A DNA stretch of 64,000 nt, from the NCBI GenBank assembly GCA_965206675.1, contig CBDBKL010000008.1, forward strand, positions 1 to 64,000, written 5' to 3'. The notes under the pieces were generated by a model, which had not been told where the DNA came from, searched no databases, and saw nothing but the letters and a program-made list of their open reading frames with translations. Of this stretch, positions 54,704 through 62,362 are shown piece by piece (within the stretch, counting starts at the first letter, position 1; each line of letters opens with the position of its first letter). Source of the DNA: CBDBKL01 sp965206675 (lineage in GTDB: Bacteria > Bdellovibrionota > Bdellovibrionia > Bdellovibrionales > JAKFYE01). The translations under genes were made by a program, and so were the position numbers.

Positions 54704-55753
54704 TTAAAAGGAGAAGTTGTAAACCGTTTCTACGAAAGCCGCAGGATGTGTTCCACCTTCATTCTCTCGTAAATACCCAAAACCATTATCTTCTAAACTA
54801 GGACCTAATTGCGTAATACCTCCAGCAATGTAAAGACCTTTAATTCCTGTATACGTCACAGCCGTTTCGGTTATTGCATTAACCACAGAGTCATACTTGT
54901 CCCCTACATCAGAAGGATTGTTGTTCCAGTTGTGCCACAGACCTAACAGTGAATAGACAGAGACCGTATCGGAAAGCTTATACTCTCCTTTCAAGTAATG
55001 CCTATATCTAATAGCTCTGGATCCGTTTCTATTCTCTAAGACATCCGGCTTTTGAAGACCTGTTGTTTCATCCTTTTCCACAGTGTAACCCTTGCCGTGA
55101 AAGTAAAAACGTGGTTCAGCATAATAACTTAAAGAAAGTTTTCCTAAGGGTTTTGTTACAGTATACCCTATCCGTATCATGGTAATGTGCTCAGACTCAC
55201 GAGATGCCGTACTAAGAGGAAGATAAGCTCTCGCATATCCACTCGTGTTTAAACCCCATAGCATTCCAAGATCACCTGATGACATCATCACATGAGGATC
55301 AAAAAAATCAAAGTTAAGACTCTCTTCCCATTGCGTCTGAAGATCCGCAGTCAATGCCAGTGTCCATTTATCGTTTAACTTATATTTTAATCGTAAAGCC
55401 CAATCTGTATAAGGTGTAGAACCTTTCAAACCAGCCTCTGTCCAACCATAGAGCATTACACTCCATGGAGAAGCCTTTGTAGACATAGCCATCATAGGTT
55501 CAGAAGATTCTTCCTTTGGTGCCTCTTCCTGTTTAACCGCTTTAGCATCTGCCTTTTCAGGCTCTGCTTTTTTAGCCTCTGCCTTTTTATCAGCACCCTT
55601 TTTCATCATCGTAGAAGTTGTCGCTTTCATCATTGTAGACGTGGTTGTCGCTTGAGCCTGAGCTACCTGTAAACCTTCCAATGCCCACACAGATGAATCA
55701 GCAAAAGCACCTACTGTAAATACCAAAGATATACCAAATATAATAAGTCTCAT
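54704..55753 (-). CDS. Outer-membrane beta-barrel protein with Lys/Glu/Ala-rich N-terminus
   Basis: 349 residues. Signal peptide to about residue 18 (IFGISLVFTVGAFA). An N-terminal low-complexity part follows with duplicated TTSTMMK units and KKAEAKKAEPEKADAK (about 36-90). From about 98, amphipathic strands (WSVMLYGWTEAGLKG, TDWALRLKYKLNDKWTLALTADL, ITMIRIGYTVTKPLGKLSLSYYAEPRFYF, YRHYLKGEYKLSDTVSVYSLLGLWHNW) end in VETVYNFSF. The terminal Phe is the outer-membrane assembly signal. Probably a porin-like barrel; substrate unknown. Confidence 0.75.
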   Translation of the reverse strand: MRLIIFGISLVFTVGAFADSSVWALEGLQVAQAQATTTSTMMKATTSTMMKKGADKKAEAKKAEPEKADAKAVKQEEAPKEESSEPMMAMSTKASPWSVMLYGWTEAGLKGSTPYTDWALRLKYKLNDKWTLALTADLQTQWEESLNFDFFDPHVMMSSGDLGMLWGLNTSGYARAYLPLSTASRESEHITMIRIGYTVTKPLGKLSLSYYAEPRFYFHGKGYTVEKDETTGLQKPDVLENRNGSRAIRYRHYLKGEYKLSDTVSVYSLLGLWHNWNNNPSDVGDKYDSVVNAITETAVTYTGIKGLYIAGGITQLGPSLEDNGFGYLRENEGGTHPAAFVETVYNFSF

Positions 55754-55881
55754 GACTTTCTCTCCTTTAACCTTATAAGGGTTCTTCCCTTTCCTTTTCG
55801 CTTTGTATGTCAGTAATTGCGGGTTAAGTCAAATCTTAAAGAATTTCTCTCTTTTTTACGCAATCTCAACTTAAGCCCATC

Positions 55882-57159
55882 TCAATTTAAAGCCACTTGA
55901 AAGGCTTTTTTCCCCAAGTATTGAGCTTGGTTGCCTAATATTTCCTCAATACGAAGAAGTTGATTATATTTTGCCATCCTCTCCCCTCGACACAAACTTC
56001 CTGTTTTAATCTGAGCACACCCTAAACCTACAGAGAGATCAGCTATTATGGCGTCTTCCGTTTCACCGCTTCGATGGGACATCACTGTCTTAAAACCTGC
56101 CCCATGAGCCATTTCAACAGCCCTCTGTGTCTCAGTTAACGTTCCAATCTGATTGCATTTTACAAGCAATGCATTTGCAGCATTTTTCTCAATTCCCTGT
56201 TGAATCCTTTTTGGATTTGTTACAAAAAGATCATCCCCCACTAATTGAACACGATCCCCTATAACCTTAGTAAAATCTATCCATGCCGACCAATCGTCTT
56301 CGGCAAAACCATCCTCAATACTCAGAATAGGGAATTTATCACACCATTTTTTATAAATATTACCCAATTCCCCCGCACATAATTTCTTACCCTCAAAAGA
56401 ATAATATTCTTTTTTAAAAAACTCTGTCGAAGCCACATCCAGAGCAAAATATATATTCTCACCTAACACGTAACCTGCCCTATCCACTGCTTCAGCAATA
56501 ATTTCTAACGCATCTTCATTTTTAGTCAAACGAGGCGCAAATCCTCCTTCATCCCCAACGGCGATAGAATAACCTCTCTGATCTAAAAGCTTTTTTAAAG
56601 TCTGAAAAACCTCAGCTCCTGCACGTAACGATTCCGAAAAACAATCCCCCACAATAGGACAAATCATAAACTCTTGAACATCCACACCATTATTTGCATG
56701 TGCACCACCATTAAGGATATTCATTAACGGAACAGGTAAAGTTCTTGCCTCTAACCCACCTAAAGATTGAAAAAGCGGCATGTTTTTTTCAAGAGCTGCG
56801 GCCTTTGAAATAGCCCAAGACACTCCCAATAATGTATTGGCTCCTAACTTTGACTTGTTCTCTGTCCCATCCAGTGCCAAAAGAATCTCATCAATATCTT
56901 TTTGCTGACACACATCTTGCCCTTTAATGGATGAACTTATCTCTTTATTGACAAAAAGAACCGATTTATGAACTCCCTTACCCCCATATCTTTTTCCTCC
57001 ATCCCTGAGTTCAAGAGCTTCATGAAGCCCCGTAGACGCTCCGGAAGGAACACTTGCTCGTCCAAGATGTCCATTCTCAGTTAAAACATCCACTTCAATA
57101 GTCGGATATCCACGGCTATCTAATATTTCTCTTGCAAAAACATTAGTGATTTTCGACAT
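55882..57159 (-). CDS. eno: Enolase
   Basis: 425 residues, complete. ITNVFAREILDSRGYPTIEVDV, SVPSGASTGLHEALELRDG, NILNGGAHANNGVDVQEFMI, VGDEGGFAP, SIEDGFAEDDW, LVGDDLFVTN, LVKCNQIGTLTET and SHRSGETED are all enolase motifs. It interconverts 2-phosphoglycerate and phosphoenolpyruvate, and is often also in the degradosome. Confidence 0.97.
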   Translation of the reverse strand: MSKITNVFAREILDSRGYPTIEVDVLTENGHLGRASVPSGASTGLHEALELRDGGKRYGGKGVHKSVLFVNKEISSSIKGQDVCQQKDIDEILLALDGTENKSKLGANTLLGVSWAISKAAALEKNMPLFQSLGGLEARTLPVPLMNILNGGAHANNGVDVQEFMICPIVGDCFSESLRAGAEVFQTLKKLLDQRGYSIAVGDEGGFAPRLTKNEDALEIIAEAVDRAGYVLGENIYFALDVASTEFFKKEYYSFEGKKLCAGELGNIYKKWCDKFPILSIEDGFAEDDWSAWIDFTKVIGDRVQLVGDDLFVTNPKRIQQGIEKNAANALLVKCNQIGTLTETQRAVEMAHGAGFKTVMSHRSGETEDAIIADLSVGLGCAQIKTGSLCRGERMAKYNQLLRIEEILGNQAQYLGKKAFQVALN

Positions 57160-57171
57160 AACTTTCTGCCC

Positions 57172-57354
57172 TCATAATTCAACCCTTATCTGTTCTTTAA
57201 TCTTTGATAAATTCACACCTCTAATATAAATCTCTTGTTCCCTTTGTTTTTTCAATAATTTTAAATGGTTTATGACACACTTTGAAGCCAAAAAATAGAA
57301 CGAACGTCCCCCATCATCAAGATAATCTGATAGGATATTTTTTATTTTCAACAA
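57172..57354 (-). CDS. Doubtful small protein directly upstream of eno
   Basis: 60 residues from TTG 57354, rich in Lys and Ile (VINHLKLLKKQREQEIYIRGV). It overlaps the end of the upstream coiled-coil gene by 38 bases and ends 12 bases before eno. No ribosome binding site is seen and no family recognised. It may be only an open stretch between the two genes. Confidence 0.25.
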   Translation of the reverse strand: MLKIKNILSDYLDDGGRSFYFLASKCVINHLKLLKKQREQEIYIRGVNLSKIKEQIRVEL

Positions 57355-58390
57355 ATGACATAAGAGAAATTTGTGAAGAGTCTATTTCTTTTTTTTGCTG
57401 GCTCTCCCTAGCTTGTAATTGATTGCGCATATCAAGGAGCAATTGAGACATAGATTGAATCAGTTCAGGAGATTTTTCTTGTATCTGATTCCAATCCACA
57501 CGCCTCATAGCTTCTTTAACCTGCGGATCCTGCCTATCCTGCCCTACCAAAAGGGTCACAAGTTGATAGGCTCTTAATAAATAATCTTTTAATTTTTCTG
57601 TCTGTTGTTGCAATTCCCGAAGCTGAGCATCCATCTTCTCAAAAGACATTTCCGTTGTTCTAGAAACTTGATTTTTAAGCGAAGTCTCTAATTCTCTCTT
57701 AATGGCCTCTAGCTCTGTATTTTTATCTATGAACATTTTGTTCTTAGACTCTAACTCTTTTTGCCCTATTTCTAAAGTGTTCATAAGATTTTTCAAAAAC
57801 TCTGGCTTCACATACTTTTCTTCTTTTCCTAAAAAACTCTCATTTTCTTTGTTCCAAAAGATTCTAATCCTCTCACCTTCCCATTTAACAGTTGCCAAAC
57901 TTTGCCCCATGAAAAGTGGAAGAGCTTCTATTGCTGACTGAATAAATGACTTTGTTTTGGGCAGAGCTTCAAGTTCAGAGGAAATATGAAATTCTATATT
58001 TAACCCGGGAAGATTTTTAGAAAACATCATCTCTTTCTTAACCAATTCAGAAATTTTAGGATGTGGTTGGAAGAAATAAGAAAAAAACCTTTCTGGTTGA
58101 ACAAGTAAATCAGCTGGATTATCCATCATTTGTAAAACCCCATTCAGCACGCCCCATGCACGCAATTCCGAACTGGCTCTGCCCACCTCTGCAACTTTAA
58201 AACCTGTTTTGCTTTCAAACTCTTCTAGAAAGTCTTCCATCTGATGAGAATCCACCCAAAAAGAGGAATCTCTAAGAAATTCCTCAGAAACATTAGAAAG
58301 AGCCTTAAACTCAAGATTTTTGAAGTTTTGACTCTCAAGATAAACAAGAACAGAATTTGAAACTTTACTACTTGTATGCATAACGAGCAC
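57317..58390 (-). CDS. Hypothetical coiled-coil protein with N-terminal sensor-like domain
   Basis: 357 residues, no signal peptide. Residues about 1-190 are globular, with a pattern (LRDSSFWVDSHQMEDFLEEFESKTG...ELRAWGVLNGVLQMMDNPADLL...PHPKISELVKKEMMFSKNLPGLNIEFHI) like the N-terminal ligand domain of some sensor regulators; it is not assigned to a family. Residues about 200-290 form a long coiled coil (ELESKNKMFIDKNTELEAIKRELETSL; LRELQQQTEKLKDYLLRAYQL). No kinase or output domain follows. It may be a scaffold or a signalling adaptor. Confidence 0.6.
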   Translation of the reverse strand: MLVMHTSSKVSNSVLVYLESQNFKNLEFKALSNVSEEFLRDSSFWVDSHQMEDFLEEFESKTGFKVAEVGRASSELRAWGVLNGVLQMMDNPADLLVQPERFFSYFFQPHPKISELVKKEMMFSKNLPGLNIEFHISSELEALPKTKSFIQSAIEALPLFMGQSLATVKWEGERIRIFWNKENESFLGKEEKYVKPEFLKNLMNTLEIGQKELESKNKMFIDKNTELEAIKRELETSLKNQVSRTTEMSFEKMDAQLRELQQQTEKLKDYLLRAYQLVTLLVGQDRQDPQVKEAMRRVDWNQIQEKSPELIQSMSQLLLDMRNQLQARESQQKKEIDSSQISLMSFVENKKYPIRLS

Positions 58391-58445
58391 TTTTACCCTG
58401 AAAATCCAAAATTGACACGTTTTTAATCCCCTCTTAATGCATCGC

Positions 58446-58464
58446 TGTTTGGGATAGACTCTTA
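58446..58464. repeat. Solitary end of the MITE-like element
   Basis: TGTTTGGGATAGACTC (58446-58461) is close to the right end of the element at 38289-38306 (TGGTTTTGGGATAAGCTC), and is followed by TTA just as there. No partner end is found within the 58391-58680 gap, so it looks like a remnant. Confidence 0.4.
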
Positions 58465-58680
58465 GGCTTTTTACTCTTATCTCCTGACAGAAACTTCACA
58501 TTCTATCTTTTGAAAAAAGAGTAATTTTTACTCCATTTGAAAACGGAAAGCTTCCTTTTTATTCAAATGCGAAATAGAACAACATTTTAAAAACCCAAAT
58601 CTCAAATAATTCCTCAACTGAAATTTAAAAAAGCCATGGATTCCTTGTTACATCGAATAAATTAGAGTAGCTTATTTTAC

Positions 58681-58980
58681 ATGAACATTCAGACCACTTC
58701 TATTATTGGATTAGTAATGTTCATAGACAAACTTTGCTCACTTGATATTCATCTCTCTTTTAGACAACAAAATTATAAAATAAGAAATATACTTTATACG
58801 ATATTATGGAGCACAGTTATATTTTCAGAACAAGTTTACGCTCTCAACGAAAAAGAACAGGCTTTTTTTGAAGCTGCCAGAACAAATGATGTTCAAACCA
58901 TAAGAACCCTCAACAAAGAAGGGGTTAACTTAGAAACCAGTATAAAAGAATACCCAGAGCCAATAACAATAGACTTATAA
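58681..58980 (+). CDS. Truncated ankyrin-type secreted protein
   Basis: 99 residues. A hydrophobic signal segment sits late (IRNILYTILWSTVIFSEQVYA, about 36-56), so the true start may be internal. Then LNEKEQAFFEAARTNDVQTIRTLNKEGVNLET resembles the first ankyrin unit of the next gene (VEKTMFQAVRDNDLETLKRLKEEEANFE). It stops right after, so it may be a decayed relative of its neighbour. Confidence 0.45.
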   Translation: MNIQTTSIIGLVMFIDKLCSLDIHLSFRQQNYKIRNILYTILWSTVIFSEQVYALNEKEQAFFEAARTNDVQTIRTLNKEGVNLETSIKEYPEPITIDL

Positions 58981-59090
58981 ATTTTACTCATTCACTTCCA
59001 TTTTATCATACTCTCTCCCTTATAATCTTGCTGATAAATTATTTTTTTGCTATAGGTGTTTTTCAAATAGTCACATAAGGAGATATTTCC

Positions 59091-59741
59091 ATGAAATCAA
59101 TCAAAACAACTCTGTTACTATCCCTACTTTTCACCGTCTTTACTTTTTCTCAACCACTTTATTTACATTCTGCTGTCCTCATTGAAGAGGAATCTTCAGA
59201 AAGTGTTCTAGATCTACCAAAACAACTAACAGATGTAGAAAAGACTATGTTTCAAGCCGTAAGAGATAATGACCTTGAAACTCTAAAAAGGCTTAAAGAA
59301 GAAGAAGCTAATTTTGAAATTACAGATTTTATCAATAGAACGCCTTTACATGTTGCTGTAGAATCAAACAACTTTGATATTGTACAGTTCCTTATAGTGG
59401 AAGCGAGGGTTGATATAGAAGCGAGAGAAGCAGACGGATGGACCGCTTTATATTGTGCCGTAGACGAAGATAACCCAGAAATAATAAACCTCCTATTGAA
59501 GGTAGGGCATGCCGACTATGAAACAAGAGATAATTACGGAATGACGGCTCTCCATTGGGCAGCAAAAAGGAATAAACCCCAAGCTGCAAAAGCTCTTAAA
59601 GAGATAGGTGCCAATTTAAACGCAGTCAATAATTATGGGAAAACTGCTCTAGAAATAGCAAGAGAACACAATAGTAGAGATACGATAAAACATTTACGCC
59701 CTCCTAGATGGTATGAGAGATTATTTTCTCCAGATAAATAA
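59091..59741 (+). CDS. Secreted ankyrin-repeat protein
   Basis: 216 residues from ATG 59091, with AAGGAGA before it. Signal peptide to about residue 28 (LLLSLLFTVFTFSQPLYLHSA). Ankyrin units fill about 48-200: TMFQAVRDNDLETLKRLKEEEANFE, TPLHVAVESNNFDIVQFLIVEARVDIE, TALYCAVDEDNPEIINLLLKVGHADYE, TALHWAAKRNKPQAAKALKEIGANLN and TALEIAREHNSRDTIKHL. It is exported, so its target lies in the periplasm or outside. Four units plus caps, shorter than the 28.5 kb relative. Confidence 0.88.
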   Translation: MKSIKTTLLLSLLFTVFTFSQPLYLHSAVLIEEESSESVLDLPKQLTDVEKTMFQAVRDNDLETLKRLKEEEANFEITDFINRTPLHVAVESNNFDIVQFLIVEARVDIEAREADGWTALYCAVDEDNPEIINLLLKVGHADYETRDNYGMTALHWAAKRNKPQAAKALKEIGANLNAVNNYGKTALEIAREHNSRDTIKHLRPPRWYERLFSPDK

Positions 59742-59827
59742 AAATAATAAATGACGAATGGCAAAATGATTTTCTTTGGACAATGCCTTAAAATTGTTGT
59801 CGAATATAAACAGTCGGGAGGGCTGGA

Positions 59828-61165
59828 TTGCGTTCCGAAAACCGTCGTATAGTTGTCGTTGACACAAATGTTATCCTCTTTGATGCACAAGCCATTTACA
59901 AATTTCATAACTCTGACATCCACGTTCCTATTTCCGTCATTGAAGAAATTGATAGATTTAAACGTGAACTGGGTGAAAACGGAAGAAATGCCAGACAATT
60001 TAGCCGATTAATGGACATTTTAAGAGCCGGAGGGAGTCTACGACATGGTGTAGAGCTTGAACAAACAGGATCAAAAGTTTTTGTCGATATGGATATAGAT
60101 CTTGATAATAACATTCCCTCAGGAGATTTAGACCTCAAAAAAGCTGACAATCGTATATTAACCTGCGCTATGGCCCTGCAAACAGCTAACAAAGACTGTG
60201 TTGTTGAACTCGTTACAAAAGATACAAACTTAAGAATCAAAGCTGATGTTTATGGAATCCGAGCAAAAGATTATGAACCAGATGCCGTTCAGATTGAAGA
60301 ACTCTACTCCGGATACATTGAAATTGATGTAGAACATGATCTTATCAATGAATTTTATCAATCAAAAATTCTAGTCGATTTGGATTTTTCTCACATGCAT
60401 GCCAATCAATACGTTATTATGAAAGACAAAGCCAATTCCAACCACAGTGCGATTGGGCGATTTAGTAAGGCACAAAAAGGTATTGTCCCCCTTATCCGCC
60501 CCAATGATAGCATATGGGGAATACATCCTAGAAATGTAGAACAGAGTTTTGCGCTAGATTGTCTTTTAAATGATGAAATTTTGTTTATTTCTCTAGTTGG
60601 AAAAGCTGGAACAGGAAAAACACTTCTCGCTCTAGCAGCAGGATTATTAAAGACATTAGATGAAGGAACTTTTCAAAAACTTTTAGTCAGTCGACCTATT
60701 TTCCCTATGGGAAGGGATATTGGCTATCTTCCTGGCGATGTGGAACAAAAACTCAACCCATGGATGCAACCCATATTTGATAACGTGGAATTCTTGATGG
60801 GCTCAGAGGCTTCACATAAAAAAGCTGCTGGACGTACACAAGAGCTTATCAACCAAGGTATGTTGAACATAGAACCCCTAACCTATATAAGGGGCCGGAG
60901 TATTCCACATCAATATCTTATTGTAGATGAAGCTCAAAACTTAACTCCACATGAAATTAAAACTATCGTTACTCGCGCAGGTGACGGGACAAAAGTCGTT
61001 TTAACAGGAGATTGCTATCAAATTGATAATCCTTATGTCGACTCAGCAAATAGCGGTTTAACCTACTCTGTTGAAAAATTTAAAGAGCAGGAAATTTCTG
61101 GACATGTAACCTTATCAAAAGGCGAACGTTCAGAGCTTGCAGAACTGGCTTCTAATCTCCTCTAA
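59828..61165 (+). CDS. PhoH-family ATPase with N-terminal PIN domain (PhoH2)
   Basis: 445 residues from TTG 59828, behind GGGAGGGC. N-terminal PIN RNase domain (VVVDTNVILFD; PISVIEEIDRFKRE; LKKADNRILTCAM; LVTKDTNLRIKADVYG), residues about 8-150. C-terminal PhoH ATPase (about 235-440): Walker A GKAGTGKT, PIFPMGRDIGYLPGDVEQKLNPWMQPIFDN and LIVDEAQNLTPHEIKTIVTRAGDGTKVVLTGD. PhoH2 proteins unwind and cut RNA. Complete and likely active. Confidence 0.92.
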   Translation: MRSENRRIVVVDTNVILFDAQAIYKFHNSDIHVPISVIEEIDRFKRELGENGRNARQFSRLMDILRAGGSLRHGVELEQTGSKVFVDMDIDLDNNIPSGDLDLKKADNRILTCAMALQTANKDCVVELVTKDTNLRIKADVYGIRAKDYEPDAVQIEELYSGYIEIDVEHDLINEFYQSKILVDLDFSHMHANQYVIMKDKANSNHSAIGRFSKAQKGIVPLIRPNDSIWGIHPRNVEQSFALDCLLNDEILFISLVGKAGTGKTLLALAAGLLKTLDEGTFQKLLVSRPIFPMGRDIGYLPGDVEQKLNPWMQPIFDNVEFLMGSEASHKKAAGRTQELINQGMLNIEPLTYIRGRSIPHQYLIVDEAQNLTPHEIKTIVTRAGDGTKVVLTGDCYQIDNPYVDSANSGLTYSVEKFKEQEISGHVTLSKGERSELAELASNLL

Positions 61166-61306
61166 AAAATACCCCTAACAACCCTTGACTATTGGCTAAC
61201 TTATCCCACTTGCCCTGAACTTTAAATAGGCTCTCATTTTTTCCTAATAACCTATTGGGAGGTCCTAAAAAAAAGCCACAATCCTACCGATGAATTTTAA
61301 GAGAGG

Positions 61307-61606
61307 ATGAGAAAAAGCATGGGACTTTATTTACAGGGTCAGCTGCAGATTGTGTTTGATGCACTTTATGAATTAGGAGTGATTGATCCTGTATTACAAA
61401 CAAACTGGTCTCATGCTATGAATGAACTCCCACGACACCGCAAAGATTATGAAGAGGCTCTTAACATTATTAATAACACTCAAAATACAGTAGACAATTT
61501 AATCCACCATCTTAAAGGTTGTCCTCCAGAGGCGTTAGCCTATGTTGCAATGGAAGTGGGAAAGGAATTTGTCGACTACTACTCTCGAGCAACGACATTG
61601 CACTAA
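61307..61606 (+). CDS. Conserved-looking small cytoplasmic protein of unknown function
   Basis: 99 residues from ATG 61307; ATG 61319 (MGLYLQGQLQIVFDALYELG) is a good alternative, with GAGAGGATGAG upstream. No signal peptide or membrane segment. Mostly helical, with LPRHRKDYEEALNIINNTQNTVDNLIHHLKG. I do not recognise a family. Confidence 0.55.
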   Translation: MRKSMGLYLQGQLQIVFDALYELGVIDPVLQTNWSHAMNELPRHRKDYEEALNIINNTQNTVDNLIHHLKGCPPEALAYVAMEVGKEFVDYYSRATTLH

Positions 61607-61773
61607 GATTCATATATGAATCTAAAATTTGCTCCTCTTGGATTAAAATTCTTAGAGTTTCTAATATAGAAAACAAACACTCTTATTATAGTGTTGAGAA
61701 ATAGATGTTTTATTGGATCAAAAGTTTCAGAAAGAACACAGGTTTGATAATAAGCTTAGATTATTTAAAGTTT

Positions 61774-62292
61774 TCACTTGCTGTATTTTGAAACGAGCTT
61801 ATCACCATTGTCTCTGCAAAGATTTACACTGATCGATTCGATAAATTTAACAAAATAAAACAGGGCTTCTTCATTTACAGAATCTTTTACAAAACTGACA
61901 CCTTGACGATAAATCCCCTCTTCGGGAATATGTCTTCTATTATTAATCTTCACCACAAAAGGAAAATAAGTATATTGAGACAAGTACACCCTCATAGCTA
62001 ATTCTTCACCTGGTGCCAAGCCTCCATATTCAAATTCAATATCAAAAGCCAATCCGTTCTCTGAAATATCAAAAAGCGCAACTTTTTTGAGTCCTTTCCC
62101 AGGAACAACCACATAGGCTCCCACAAATTCTGTAAGGATTGTTCTTCGAACCTGTCTTCGCTCTTCCCGCAGAGCTTCCATTCTCCGCTCTGTCATATCA
62201 GTGATACCACGATTGACTACAGGGTTGGGTTTTTTCTCTTTCGTCTCTTTTTGACGTCGAATTGTTATATCAATGACATTATTTTTAGGCAT
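61774..62292 (-). CDS. PilZ-domain protein
   Basis: 172 residues. N-terminal charged part, then a PilZ-like domain from about residue 40: RRQVRRTILTEFVGAYVV (RxxxR) and DISENGLAFD (D/NxSxxG), the two halves of the c-di-GMP site. A beta barrel (LAMRVYLSQYTYFPFVVKINNRRHIPEEGIYRQGVSFV) follows. It probably reads c-di-GMP in motility or surface control. It shares a strand with the SpoIID-domain gene that precedes it. Confidence 0.8.
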   Translation of the reverse strand: MPKNNVIDITIRRQKETKEKKPNPVVNRGITDMTERRMEALREERRQVRRTILTEFVGAYVVVPGKGLKKVALFDISENGLAFDIEFEYGGLAPGEELAMRVYLSQYTYFPFVVKINNRRHIPEEGIYRQGVSFVKDSVNEEALFYFVKFIESISVNLCRDNGDKLVSKYSK

Positions 62293-62362
62293 ACTTCCCC
62301 CCTACAGGCCCATCGGCCAGAAAGTGTCTCAACTTTAGACTTTTCTGAAAAAGAGGGGGAAT

